Position numbers and translations under genes: made by a program. A DNA stretch of 64,000 nt, from assembly GCF_040183065.1 (NCBI RefSeq), contig NC_091128.1, forward strand, positions 174,238,244 to 174,302,243, read 5' to 3'. Source of the DNA: Periplaneta americana (lineage: Eukaryota > Arthropoda > Insecta > Blattodea > Blattidae). Positions 60,501-61,592 of the stretch are shown one piece after another. The first letter of the stretch is position 1. Each line of letters starts with the position of its first letter. The notes under the pieces are model-generated. The model made no database searches and was not told where the DNA came from. It worked only from the letters and a program-made list of their open reading frames with translations.

Positions 60501-61592
60501 CGCACCTTCATGCTCAGTTTTTTTTATATAGATTTTCACATGCTGTCGGCATACAGTTGTGGTTTGTGTTTTGAGTTTTGTAAATTTTGATAATGGAGAG
60601 ATAAATAAATAAGTGAATAAATAAATAAATGAATAACATGAAAAGAGAGAGTGAATCATGAAAGTGACATTAATAAAACAGGAAACAAGAAAATAATACT
60701 GGGAAACCTTCATTAACGAAATGTTGAATGGAGATTACACTCAATTTATAAAATTCCGGATATGTTAATAGTATTTTTATTATAGAGCACTTATATATAT
60801 ATATATACTTGTATATAGGCTATATAATTTAACGTTACAAGTAATTGCATTTTACAATTCATATTTTACCAAATAAACTGTAATTGTTAACAATACAATC
60901 TAACCTTATAATTTCATAGTCATTCATAGTTTTGTAGGTCATCTCTTTTATGAAGAACAATATACGTGTTTAACCATTCACATTCATTTTTGTAAGCGTT
61001 AAAGACTTTTGAAGTTTTTTGAATCCACATGTTCACGTATTTTTCTCCATGAGGCACTTTATCGTTCATAAATTCTGCAGTTTTTTTCAGACTTAACTTT
61101 AAACTGAACACAAATCAACAAATACAGTACTCAGAACTGAGCTTGCTACTAACCATACTCAGAACAACATGAGAAACAAGTTACAAAAATGAGAATATAC
61201 TAGCTTTTATTCTTACCAAATATGAGTATATATTCTGTACAAGATGGGCACTTGAGAATATTCTACTATGTTTCCATGTTATGAGTATGTAACAAAAAAT
61301 GAGTAGATACTCAAATGTTTTTATTCTTACTAACATGAGTTTTTACTAAAAAAAAAGCCTAGTGTTTACTATATACTCATTTTTATTCTTATCTCCCATG
61401 GCAACGGTATTGGTCCCTTACTTCACACTGACTATATACCTCAGACATGGTTACAGTACTCACCCCGTAGTTCCCCAGGATTATATTCCCCTTGAGCAAA
61501 TTGGCGCGCAAATTGATACGTCCCAGGGGACTGCTAGGAGTATCTCCAAACACCGTCGTCTTGGCCGTCTCCACTCGGTTTCCCTGGAAGTC
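12660..61592 (-). CDS. Phlpp: PHLPP-type LRR/PP2C protein phosphatase, split gene, 5' partial
   Basis: PHLPP phosphatases dephosphorylate the hydrophobic motif of AGC kinases such as Akt and PKC (family knowledge). Nine exons were traced by AG/GT borders and phase; summed length is 2499 nt, 832 residues plus a TGA stop. Residues 1-362 are leucine-rich repeats of 20-23 residues (LDVSENSIETLDLS, LNLSNNRLCELP, LVLSGNKLQSLP). Residues 364-410 link to a PP2C-like domain at about 411-615 with LFGVFDGG (427-434), RGQKFG (479-484) and YGCEENLSVLVV. A Ser/Arg-rich tail follows and ends in TTEL. Mammalian PHLPPs share this order and also carry RA and PH domains upstream; no such sequence is visible here, so those exons should lie past 64000. 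Introns range from 2.2 to about 16 kb and are packed with transposons on both strands. No promoter or poly(A) site could be fixed. Family assignment is confident; intron borders are predicted from sequence only. Confidence 0.93.
13857..14970. mobile_element. Probable hAT relic in a PHLPP intron
   Basis: CAGTGGCGGAGCT at the left and its inverse AGGCTCCACCACTG at the right resemble hAT ends, but no matching 8-bp duplication was found. It contains the transposase-like fragment at 14445. Confidence 0.35.
14445..14700 (-). pseudogene. hAT transposase-like fragment (GTF2IRD2/ZBED5-like)
   Basis: The reading frame contains FERRFEDIRDLEQQFKIFA and IPAELQLEILDLQSDIELKD, close to the FxxRFxDFxxxExxF...PxxLQxELIDLQxDxxLK stretch of hAT-derived GTF2IRD2/ZBED5-type proteins (from memory). 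About 80 residues survive. It lies in the intron between PHLPP exons h and i and is not part of that gene. Confidence 0.5.
14971..16608. other. PHLPP intron, nothing recognised
   Basis: AT-rich. CCAAT-box-like strings occur at 15190-15230 (GACCAATGAAG, AACCAATCACAG), but no coding sequence was recognised. Confidence 0.4.
16611..16801. mobile_element. Foldback MITE, complete hairpin copy
   Basis: AGGCTGGTTCACAATAAACC to GGTTTATTGTGAACCAGCCT: nearly the whole element is two 90-bp arms, joined near ATTCACAACTAACTATTGTG. It is the cleanest copy of the family seen at 9620-11275. Confidence 0.85.
16967..17000 (+). repeat. (AAT)n microsatellite
   Basis: About 11 AAT units. Confidence 0.95.
17240..17352 (+). 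mobile_element. LINE B 3' end fragment
   Basis: GAGACTGGATTAATCTTGCA through CTCCGGGTTCCTTAAAAGCC and a (TAAG)n tail match the 3' end of the LINE copy at 39731-40385; it encodes the DWINLAQDRD..RAYVRAAMNLRVP end of that protein. Confidence 0.8.
17353..17830. other. PHLPP intron with probable LINE debris
   Basis: GAAGGAGTTTGGAGAGACCG and the segment CGTTCTGGTTGGACAGTCG to GGGCTGTCGCGCC look like LINE-derived sequence by style, but I cannot place them in a family. A G10 run is at 17703-17712. Confidence 0.3.
17870..18061 (-). CDS. Phlpp: PHLPP exon h: PP2C domain, metal-binding part
   Basis: 192 nt, phase 2 on both sides; acceptor gttcgcag|GCTGTAC, donor GCGCACAG|gtacac. It reads LYITQIRLPAFCNTEGLFGV, FDGGNNNDIPNILTKAVPRM, then LLEERTVKETASEYMKYTML. 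FDGG corresponds to the metal-binding DGH/DGD position of PP2C phosphatases; Asp is kept, while the third position is Gly. Confidence 0.94.
18369..19760 (+). repeat. Compound (CATA)n satellite with TTGAAATACGTA inserts
   Basis: About 1.4 kb of CATA units broken at irregular intervals (20-40 bp) by TTGAAATACGTA, with variants CACCATAC, ATATATTGAAATA and GCATGCATACG. It lies in the intron between PHLPP exons g and h. The minus strand reads as a long Met-Tyr-Val-Cys frame, an artefact of the 4-bp unit. Confidence 0.97.
19762..19983 (+). mobile_element. tRNA-derived SINE, family 2
   Basis: Reads AACCTGGTTGGCGAGTTGG, TATAGCGCTGGCCTTCTATG, B-box GGTTCGATCCC, then GGCATTTAAGTGTGC and a (TTAAATAAAACAT) end. 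CATTGAAATA occurs on both sides, so it inserted into the CATA satellite. Confidence 0.85.
19998..20190 (+). mobile_element. tRNA-derived SINE, family 2, partial
   Basis: 5'-truncated second copy beginning AACCGGTCTTGGTAGGTTG with B-box GGTTCGATCCC and the same body, ending GTCGTTAAATAAACC. About 10% diverged from its neighbour by eye. Confidence 0.8.
20240..20790 (-). mobile_element. LINE B fragment, reverse transcriptase C-terminal region
   Basis: Minus-strand frames read CKTWTLTLREEQRLRVFENK, VLRKIFGAKRDEVTGEWRKL, RWAGHVARMGESRNAYRVLV, the conserved C-terminal part of a non-LTR retrotransposon protein. It is frameshifted near VGRPEGKK and ends at a CATA microsatellite (20792-20840). Confidence 0.85.
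20792..20845 (+). repeat. (CATA)n microsatellite
   Basis: About 12 CATA units ending in ACACAC. Confidence 0.95.
21292..21432 (-). CDS. Phlpp: PHLPP exon g: LRR-PP2C linker
   Basis: 141 nt, phase 2 on both sides; acceptor tgattcag|AACTCAC, donor GGGAGAG|gtaaat. It reads THRPMSLVDVSGQNRTCLP, a short Pro/Gly/Asn stretch and PWKVGFSETAGHRE. The WxxGFSExxGxR segment matches the start of the phosphatase region in PHLPPs (human has WSHGLAEMAGQR, from memory). It was located because exons f and h alone lacked this linker. Confidence 0.92.
21980..22385 (+). repeat. 91-bp tandem repeat inside Tc1 relic
   Basis: About 4.5 units of 84-93 bp, each with AAAATCTTCAATTTTGCTAA and TGTCAACTGTAGTC-like strings. 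It occupies the 5' side where transposase would be expected. Confidence 0.85.
22589..22858 (+). mobile_element. tRNA-derived SINE, family 1
   Basis: GTCCACACCTGTGGAGTAAC to A-rich tail; target duplication AAAGATGCTCAA at 22577-22588 and 22859-22870. It inserted into the Tc1 relic next to the codons for the DDE third residue. Confidence 0.93.
22972..23098 (+). pseudogene. Tc1 transposase C-terminal fragment
   Basis: Plus strand reads MLQEEWRRIPVDILHKLVDS and LPDRVAAVIATKG...RF then TAA, the usual Tc1 transposase C-terminus. The opposing copy on the minus strand has an in-frame TAG in the same region and, further up, DWPVQSPDLNPIEH next to the third catalytic residue. Confidence 0.8.
23142..23950. 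other. PHLPP intron with degenerate repeats
   Basis: Strings of the form CTATCTACAAGC followed by GTCA recur at about 23529, 23571, 23621, 23672 and 23870, a weak roughly 50-bp periodicity. No gene recognised. Confidence 0.35.
23951..25830 (+). mobile_element. LINE A fragment interrupted by a hAT element
   Basis: Before the insertion the plus strand reads LNDNYEQYGMKIDTN; after it (25209) come VEQVDSFKYLGYCISSNMSC, AKEAFNRKWSIFCGLL and, after stops and frameshifts, a C-terminal region ending CRE-DLPLAR-like. These are reverse transcriptase C-terminal and downstream motifs of a non-LTR retrotransposon distinct from LINE B. Inactive. Confidence 0.75.
24046..25200. mobile_element. hAT element with perfect 8-bp target duplication
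   Basis: ATACAAAC at 24038-24045 and 25201-25208 flanks inverted ends CAGTAGCGGCCGGTGA and (inverse strand) CAGTGGCGGCTGATTG. A 66-bp direct repeat (GCCAGACCCGGCAC..) sits near 24920-25050. No transposase frame recognised. Confidence 0.8.
25886..26123. mobile_element. Foldback MITE beside PHLPP exon f donor
   Basis: Arms of about 83 bp: CCGTAAACTGGGGTTACTTT at the left and its inverse at the right, with TA on both sides (25884-25885, 26124-26125). The right edge is 39 bp from the last base of PHLPP exon f. Confidence 0.85.
26163..26456 (-). CDS. Phlpp: PHLPP exon f: last LRRs
   Basis: 294 nt, phase 2 on both sides; acceptor ttcttgtag|CTGCATG, donor GTGTACAG|gtgaga. It encodes CMAVWKELEELVLSGNKLQS followed by LRVHSNCLQAIP, LDLAHNCLDRVNLATL and LDLSCNSKLYVDPRQFQVY, ending the repeat array. 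The intron on its 3' side carries a foldback element beginning about 40 nt past the donor. Confidence 0.94.
26590..27345 (+). mobile_element. R2-like LINE C-terminal fragment (restriction-like endonuclease)
   Basis: Encodes NRRGISSSEWTNAIKMSTNI, a zinc-knuckle-like CRHPGCSEVETLGHVLG (normally followed by CPKGE; here Cys is Tyr), ADIIGIN and LILDP, then after a +1 shift near 27050 PTVRFEKDDQQ and PCIPHFSERY..LLFGARG. The CCHC knuckle followed by a PD-(D/E)xK-like ADII...ILDPTVRFE order is the R2/R4-type layout. Frameshifted and 5'-truncated. Confidence 0.75.
27346..28680. other. PHLPP intron, nothing recognised
   Basis: Probably starts with the LINE 3' UTR. The stretch 27715-27960 repeats ACTCACTCAGTCC / ACTCGCTCAGTCC. 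No coding sequence recognised. Confidence 0.35.
28681..30132. mobile_element. Probable hAT-like non-autonomous element
   Basis: CTAGGGCTAGGATTCTTA at the left is mirrored by AAAATCCGAGCCCTAG at the right. The flanks are TAATAA-rich, so the duplication cannot be read cleanly. The interior (29330-29720) has CACTGACAC strings but no transposase. Confidence 0.5.
30158..30990. other. hAT-end-like sequence and small open frame
   Basis: CAGCGGCGGATTTTCAGGGG at 30158 resembles a hAT terminus, and CACCGCTG near 30621 could be its partner. A 103-codon plus-strand frame from 30668 is hydrophobic then ends VCCDLFDRFAKKEERPVNLL; I do not recognise it. Confidence 0.3.
31086..31342 (+). mobile_element. tRNA-derived SINE, family 1
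   Basis: GTCCACATCTGTGGAGTAAC to A-rich tail; target duplication TTATTCGTTTTAT at 31073-31085 and 31343-31355. It lies on the opposite strand to PHLPP, 360 bp past exon e. Confidence 0.93.
31702..31893 (-). CDS. Phlpp: PHLPP exon e: LRRs
   Basis: 192 nt, phase 2 on both sides; acceptor gtgtgcag|GCTGCGG, donor CCTGAGAG|gtacgc. Encodes LRVLNLSNNRLCELPAG, LYLTANCLADNSLQVLG and LHAAYNCITTLPE. The split codon AG+C with the next exon makes Ser. Confidence 0.93.
32060..32960 (+). mobile_element. LINE fragment with RNase H domain
   Basis: The frame from 32096 contains YTISSF, LTAIQAIASFSSSSISKISE and IALQWIPPHGDVFGSELANC followed by LAKKG, an RNase H-like segment (compare LQWIPSHxGIxGNExAD). A second frame reads RYRVIPGHNCLAAYLHRIYI and VCVLCEE...GDHMTKC, a CCHC-like tail. 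An in-frame stop at 32510 separates them. Ends in a triplet repeat. Confidence 0.65.
32800..32955 (+). repeat. (ACT)n/(GCT)n triplet repeat
   Basis: About 52 triplets, ACT-rich then GCT-rich. Translations are homopolymers (Thr/Ala, Ser, Leu, Val) and should not be read as proteins. Confidence 0.95.
33013..33735. mobile_element. Foldback MITE with long arms
   Basis: TACAGAGTGATTTATATAGA at the left is mirrored by ATATAAATCACTCTGTA at the right. Arms of about 225 bp (33013-33260, 33515-33735) share GAATGATGCTAGCCACAATT and GCGCAGATGTTTA in opposite orientation. It ends about 105 bp from PHLPP exon d. Confidence 0.8.
33842..34099 (-). CDS. Phlpp: PHLPP exon d: LRRs
   Basis: 258 nt, phase 2 on both sides; acceptor gatcctag|CAACGAAC, donor TCAGTCAG|gtcggt. 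It encodes 85 full codons: NELETLPDWTAGCPQLRSLF, ASHNKLRALPEHLF, LSYNQLQRLPAVI and LFLQSNSLATLPNNFF, the classic LxxLxLxxNxLxxLP pattern. Confidence 0.93.
34200..34780. other. PHLPP intron, possible diverged element
   Basis: TATGGTCCGCGGACCACCTG near 34253 and, inverted, AGTTGGTCCGCGGAAC and TCAAAAAAGTTTGAGAAACG near 34693-34757 suggest an old element with inverted ends (GCGGCGTTTATCAAACTATGG / inverse). No coding sequence. Confidence 0.4.
34782..34995 (+). mobile_element. SINE-like element, family 3
   Basis: Contains GATTACCTGGTTGGGTTTTC, CGAGGTTTTTCCCAACC and GGCAAATGCCGGGTAA, a core shared with family 1 but with a different head (GCCGTGGGACTGAAGCCGG) and tail (CATCTCGCCAAAATATTG). Confidence 0.6.
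35122..35173 (+). repeat. (AT)n microsatellite
   Basis: About 25 AT units. Confidence 0.95.
35440..35570 (-). mobile_element. tRNA-derived SINE, family 1, internally deleted
   Basis: Inverse strand shows the CCGCTGTGGAATAACGG head, GGCTCAAATCC B-box region and ACCTGGTTGAGG core, then joins directly to ACGACGCTGT of the tail. Confidence 0.75.
35703..35916 (-). mobile_element. tRNA-derived SINE, family 2, with intact head
   Basis: On the minus strand: GTCTGAGTGGCGCAGTTGGA, GGGTTCGATCCCGG and the family 2 body. The head abuts the mariner terminus at 35917. Confidence 0.85.
35917..37238 (-). mobile_element. mariner element, nearly complete
   Basis: Termini CTGTCTAAAAAGTATCCGAC and (inverse) CTGTCTAGAAAGTATCCGAC bracket one transposase gene. 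It lies in the intron between PHLPP exons c and d, same strand as that gene. The flanking TA duplication is not clear on the left, where it abuts a SINE head. Confidence 0.93.
35983..37038 (-). pseudogene. mariner transposase, single nonsense codon
   Basis: Catalyses cut-and-paste transposition at TA sites (family role). The frame opens at ATG 37036-37038: MTERIEQRYCIKFCQKL, a helix-turn-helix region (IKEWFNRFKDGR, LTVREIAEEVGVSKDSAHAI), then the catalytic triad TGDESW, HHDNAPAH and SPDLAPCDFW. The last two Asp are separated by 34 residues, so DD34D. After FPKLKTPLK an in-frame TGA (36133-36135) interrupts the frame; beyond it the same frame continues SRFESREEIMRNATTELNT to a terminal TAG at 35983-35985. 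The start-to-stop length, about 351 codons, is normal for mariner. The loss of about 50 C-terminal residues probably inactivates it. Confidence 0.9.
37292..37333 (+). repeat. (AAT)n microsatellite
   Basis: About 14 AAT units just right of the mariner. Confidence 0.95.
37340..38885. other. PHLPP intron, nothing recognised
   Basis: No repeat family or coding sequence recognised. Confidence 0.35.
38889..39092. mobile_element. Foldback MITE
   Basis: ACAGGATGTTTAAAAAAAGC at the left and its inverse region TTTTTTTAAATACACTGT at the right, with TCAAAACTAGAAAGAAA / TTTCTTTCTAGTTTCGA in the arms. Confidence 0.65.
39093..39650. other. PHLPP intron, nothing firm recognised
   Basis: 39120-39390 is rich in ACAAATTACA / TTGTAAATTTG strings and could be an old foldback element; I cannot define its ends. 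Confidence 0.3.
39655..39727 (+). repeat. (TATAA)n microsatellite, left of LINE
   Basis: About 14 units of a 5-bp TATAA repeat; the same repeat recurs at 40389-40434 on the other side of the LINE fragment. Confidence 0.95.
39731..40388 (+). mobile_element. LINE B fragment, long C-terminal reading frame
   Basis: Encodes FKEVEKFKYLGATVTNINDT, VILPVVLYGCETWTLTLSEE, ENKVLRKIFGAKRDEVTGEW, RWAGHVARMGESRNAYRVLV, RRRWEDNIKMDLREVGYDGR and DWINLAQDRDQWRAYVRAAM to a TAA, then a (TAAG)n tail. One stop lies near 39890. These are the end of reverse transcriptase and the C-terminal domain. It is the best-preserved copy of this family in the window. Confidence 0.88.
40389..40434 (+). repeat. (TATAA)n microsatellite, right of LINE
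   Basis: About 9 units, directly after the LINE tail; the LINE probably inserted into, or carried, this 5-bp repeat. Confidence 0.95.
40440..41040. other. PHLPP intron with a CpG-rich patch
   Basis: 40580-40665 is unusually GC- and CpG-rich (CCGCCAGTCGCCGTGG, CGCGCATGCGCGGCGCC) in an AT-rich intron. No coding frame or element recognised. Confidence 0.3.
41056..41116 (-). CDS. Phlpp: PHLPP micro-exon c: one LRR
   Basis: A 61-nt exon (2 + 19 codons + 2 nt) found by looking for the missing repeat between exons b and d. Acceptor gtttctag|GG, donor TCCTA|gtgagt. It reads LQKLNINPPPTHLKHLDVS, with Arg (A+GG) and Tyr (TA+C) formed at the two junctions, giving IAGNNRLQKLN... and ...LDVSYNELETLP. 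Only this exon satisfies both the phase 1 exit upstream and the phase 2 entry downstream. Confidence 0.9.
41120..43430. other. PHLPP intron, nothing recognised
   Basis: AT-rich; no exon, SINE or transposase sequence recognised. Confidence 0.4.
44070..44143 (-). repeat. tRNA-like sequence 1
   Basis: Minus strand: TTCCCGGGTAGCTCAGTGGT, a 5-bp anticodon-type stem TTGGT/ACCAA around loop ACGTTAA, and T-arm CCGGGTTCGATACCCGG. Position 33 would be C rather than the near-universal U and the acceptor stem is imperfect, so a working tRNA is doubtful. Confidence 0.55.
44155..44220 (+). repeat. tRNA-like sequence 2, 3' half
   Basis: GGTCCCGGGTTCGATACCCG and GCTCCGGAACAATTTTTCCC repeat the 3' half of the neighbouring tRNA-like copy in inverted orientation, forming a hairpin with it. 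Confidence 0.55.
44401..44474 (+). repeat. tRNA-like sequence 3
   Basis: Full-length plus-strand copy: D-arm AGCTCAGTGGTAGAGC, loop ACGTTAA between TTGGT and ACCAA, T-arm CCGGGTTCGATACCCGG. Followed by the same CAATTTTTCCCTCGAAATTA flank as copy 2. Confidence 0.55.
44664..44725 (+). repeat. (AAT)n microsatellite
   Basis: About 20 units between the tRNA-like block and the right arm. Confidence 0.95.
45176..45329 (-). CDS. Phlpp: PHLPP exon b: LRRs
   Basis: 154 nt, enters in phase 0 and leaves in phase 1; acceptor ttgtcgcag|AACCTG, donor AACAATA|gtgagt. It encodes NLTQLDVSENSIETLDLS, ALSKLECVQCARNRLSEL and TLSGKALTSLIAGNN, about two and a half leucine-rich repeats. The split codon A+GG makes Arg with the 41.1-kb exon. 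It is GC-rich against AT-rich flanks. Confidence 0.9.
45677..46771 (+). mobile_element. hAT-like element with transposase remnant
   Basis: GGAGCGGATTCCTATG at the left is mirrored by CATAAAAATCCGCTCCC at the right. The transposase end at 46346-46627 lies inside. Confidence 0.6.
46346..46627 (+). pseudogene. hAT C-terminal dimerisation fragment
   Basis: Reads FKYARLTSCDVERSFSQYKS, LFRGNRHAFVMENLEMTFVV and HCNS, the (Y)AxLTSxDVERSFSxYKxxL...ENLE...VVHC pattern of the hAT dimerisation region. About 93 codons remain open; the N-terminal catalytic part is not visible. Confidence 0.7.
46780..47555. other. PHLPP intron, nothing recognised
   Basis: AT-rich with no recognised element. Confidence 0.4.
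47558..48432 (-). mobile_element. Second hAT-like relic
   Basis: CCAGGACGTTTAGGCA at the left and (inverse) CCGGATGTTAGGCAAAATGC at the right look like related ends. AGGCA strings recur through the interior. A transposase end lies at 47691-47882. Confidence 0.5.
47691..47882 (-). pseudogene. hAT C-terminal fragment, internally deleted
   Basis: Minus strand reads CCFKFAPITSVEVENVLSDR then RLTMTVDNLKKHLVVTCNQG. Compared with the hAT pattern, the RSFSxYK segment between VE and NVLSDR is missing, an in-frame deletion. A different hAT lineage from the 46.4-kb copy. Confidence 0.65.
48440..49165. other. PHLPP intron, nothing recognised
   Basis: Contains a GTTT run near 48918-48935; no gene or named repeat. 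Confidence 0.4.
49205..49278 (-). repeat. tRNA-like sequence in palindrome, left arm
   Basis: Minus strand: TCCGGTGTGGCTTAGTGGAT, stem TCAGC/GCTGA around loop ACGTAGA, T-arm-like CTGGGTTCAAATCCCGG, 3' end GCGCCGGAGA. Position 33 is C; the centred triplet would be GTA. Probably tRNA-derived, not a standard tRNA. Confidence 0.55.
49367..49440 (+). repeat. tRNA-like sequence in palindrome, right arm
   Basis: Plus-strand copy of the left-arm sequence with two differences seen by eye: loop ACGTAGG, and GGGTTGAAATCC in the B-box where the left arm has GGGTTCAAATCC. Confidence 0.55.
49634..49711 (-). CDS. Possible optional PHLPP exon, 26 codons, phase 0-0
   Basis: A GC-rich stretch reading RRDSLHLRLKTSQDLRVLRV and then DGSPFQ ends in a good donor, CAG|gtgagg. 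An AG at 49712-49713 would make it a 78-nt phase 0-0 exon that fits between the 61.5-kb and 45.3-kb exons without changing frame. Against it: the upstream AG lacks a clear polypyrimidine tract, the same frame stays open for another 100 codons upstream in repeat-like sequence, and skipping it leaves a cleaner LRR register. It may be a cassette exon, a decayed exon or part of a repeat. Confidence 0.4.
50145..50356 (+). mobile_element. tRNA-derived SINE, family 2, 5'-truncated
   Basis: TGGTATAGCGCTGGCCTTCT, GGTTCGATCCC and the family body; target duplication ATCCGTTGAATTT at 50132-50144 and 50357-50369. Confidence 0.92.
50432..50657. repeat. Near-perfect palindrome, about 100-bp arms
   Basis: AAAATTGTTTAACGACACGT at the left is mirrored at the right; the arms include ACGGCCCGTTTCGACGCTGG inverted. 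The spacer is about 25-30 bp (CAGTGTCCTACAAACTACG). Probably a foldback MITE; no TSD recognised. Confidence 0.8.
50884..51640 (+). repeat. Tandem duplication with a small ATG frame in each copy
   Basis: Copy 1 (50884-51410, interrupted by a SINE) and copy 2 (51411-51640) share TTTGCGATCGTCATTTGTTT and ACTGAAAATGGCGGCTCCGT. Each ATG opens an 18-codon frame (MAAPFKRIGEANISEIEF and MAAPFKRFGEANISQIEF) ending in TAG. Function unknown; could be the 5' end of a transposon gene. Confidence 0.6.
50961..51222 (+). mobile_element. tRNA-derived SINE, family 1
   Basis: GTCCACACCTGTGGAGTAAC to A-rich tail; target duplication TACTATAAAAC at 50950-50960 and 51223-51233. Confidence 0.93.
52133..52350 (-). 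mobile_element. tRNA-derived SINE, family 1, 5'-truncated
   Basis: Inverse strand reads ACGCGTCTGGCTGTGAAACC, GGTTCGGTTCC and the core to TTACGACG. The first 25-30 bp of the head are missing. Confidence 0.85.
52404..54306 (-). mobile_element. IS630/Tc1-superfamily DDE transposon, 1.9 kb
   Basis: Flanked by TA (52402-52403, 54307-54308), with inverted ends sharing ATTCCAGATGT (left TACTCTATTCCAGATGTG, right inverse AAGTTCATTCCAGATGTCC). It carries one transposase gene on the minus strand. Confidence 0.85.
52650..53963 (-). pseudogene. DDE_3-type transposase, two in-frame stops
   Basis: Opens MFWTFASQEAQAGGRVSYER. A helix-turn-helix-like N-terminal region follows (VCSTLGVGKSNVYRLLNEYR), then catalytic-type motifs IYYMDETWLNEG, IVLDNAPYHT and LPPYHCELNPIELIWAQVKG, the D...DNAPYH...NPIEL pattern of the IS630/Tc1/mariner superfamily with an unusually long spacer (over 70 residues) between second Asp and Glu. 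An in-frame TAA at 53166-53168 precedes LEPGSVIVLDNAP, and a TGA after TEEPRL precedes a final acidic DMDNIVEEIEEMVINIG tail. Otherwise open for about 430 codons, so loss is recent. Family name within the superfamily not certain. Confidence 0.82.
54671..55374. other. PHLPP intron, nothing recognised
   Basis: 55015-55170 (GAGCCATAGACTAATGCTAATG, GTGACGCCACCTCCCCTCGC) has a diverged relative at 62950-63075 (GGGCCACAGCTCAATGCTAATG), so it is part of an unnamed repeat. Confidence 0.4.
55376..56060 (-). mobile_element. LINE B fragment, long C-terminal frame
   Basis: Minus strand reads EKFKYVGATVTNINDTRREI, VILPVVLYGSETWTLTLREE, GTKRDEVTGEWRKLYNTELH and RWAGHVARMGKSRNAYRVLA, with a (CTTA)n tail at the low end. 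It is open for 181 codons (55476-56021), then disrupted near the C-terminus. Confidence 0.87.
56061..56315 (-). mobile_element. Probable LINE 5' region fragment
   Basis: GTGAAGGGTTGTTAGCCCTT, ACCCCCAAGCTGGAGGACC and GCCATGCCGTGGTGATAGGG are strings I associate with repeated LINE 5' sequence in cockroach. It sits directly upstream of the LINE B C-terminus, suggesting an internally deleted copy. Confidence 0.45.
56453..56500 (+). repeat. (CAC)n microsatellite
   Basis: About 16 units; translations as His, Thr or Trp runs are artefacts. Confidence 0.95.
56601..56818 (+). mobile_element. Old family 1 SINE
   Basis: GAAGTAACGGTTAGCACGTC, GATTCAATTCCTGG and GCGGGGTTTTCCCTCAACCC match the family with about 20% divergence and lack part of the core. 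It is flanked by CAC-rich sequence on both sides. Confidence 0.75.
56875..56934 (+). repeat. (ATT)n microsatellite
   Basis: About 20 units with one ACT interruption. Confidence 0.95.
57474..57513 (+). repeat. (TTAT)n microsatellite
   Basis: About 9 units; followed at 57538-57565 by a short (TATAA)n run. Confidence 0.9.
57919..58102. mobile_element. MITE with GTATTCATAGACATT ends
   Basis: GGGTGGTATTCATAGACATT at the left and AATGTCTATGAATACGGCCC at the right are inverted copies. The core holds GCACGCGCTACGAGCG / GAAGCCCGCGC. No coding capacity. Confidence 0.7.
58060..58800 (+). repeat. Tandem duplication, 371-bp unit
   Basis: 58060-58430 is repeated at 58431-58801 with very few changes (for example CCCTTAGGTT versus CCCTTACGTT). 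The unit begins inside the MITE's right half and ends at ACCGGACCAGGTAATCAAT. High identity implies a recent event. Confidence 0.93.
58802..59520. other. PHLPP intron, nothing recognised
   Basis: 59100-59290 is GC-rich (GGCCGGCCGTCGCGGAAGG), but no known domain is visible in any frame. Confidence 0.35.
59525..60385 (-). mobile_element. LINE B fragment with SINE insertion
   Basis: Minus strand reads VILPV-type AILPVVLYVCETWTLTFRDE, VLRKIFGAKWNEVTGEWRKL, RWAGHVARMGEFRNAYRVLV and RRRWKDNIRMDLREAGYDGR, then resumes after the SINE at TGCACAGGATAGAGAGCGAT. Frameshifts are few. Confidence 0.85.
59620..59820 (-). mobile_element. SINE-like element, family 3
   Basis: Target duplication GTGCAAGATT at 59610-59619 and 59821-59830 shows insertion into LINE B. 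Inverse strand has GGGCTAATTACCTGGTTGAG and ATTTTCCCCAACTGTAAGG and ends in AAAAAA, confirming a retroposed family related to the 34.8-kb copy. Confidence 0.85.
60390..61460. other. PHLPP intron, nothing recognised
   Basis: 61190-61390 has recurrent ATGAGTATATACTC-like strings, a weak degenerate repeat. No gene recognised. Confidence 0.4.
61464..61592 (-). CDS. Phlpp: PHLPP exon a (first visible): start of leucine-rich repeats
   Basis: 129 nt, 43 codons, phase 0 at both ends; acceptor tttgcag|GACTTC and donor TACGGG|gtgagt. It reads DFQGNRVETAKTTVFGD, then RINLRANLLKGNIILGNYG. Joined to the 45.3-kb exon it gives an unbroken LRR register (INLRANLL..., LDVSENSI..., VQCARNRL...), which is the main reason to place it here. 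Upstream to 64000 I found no further exon, so the 5' part of the gene is outside the window. Confidence 0.85.
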
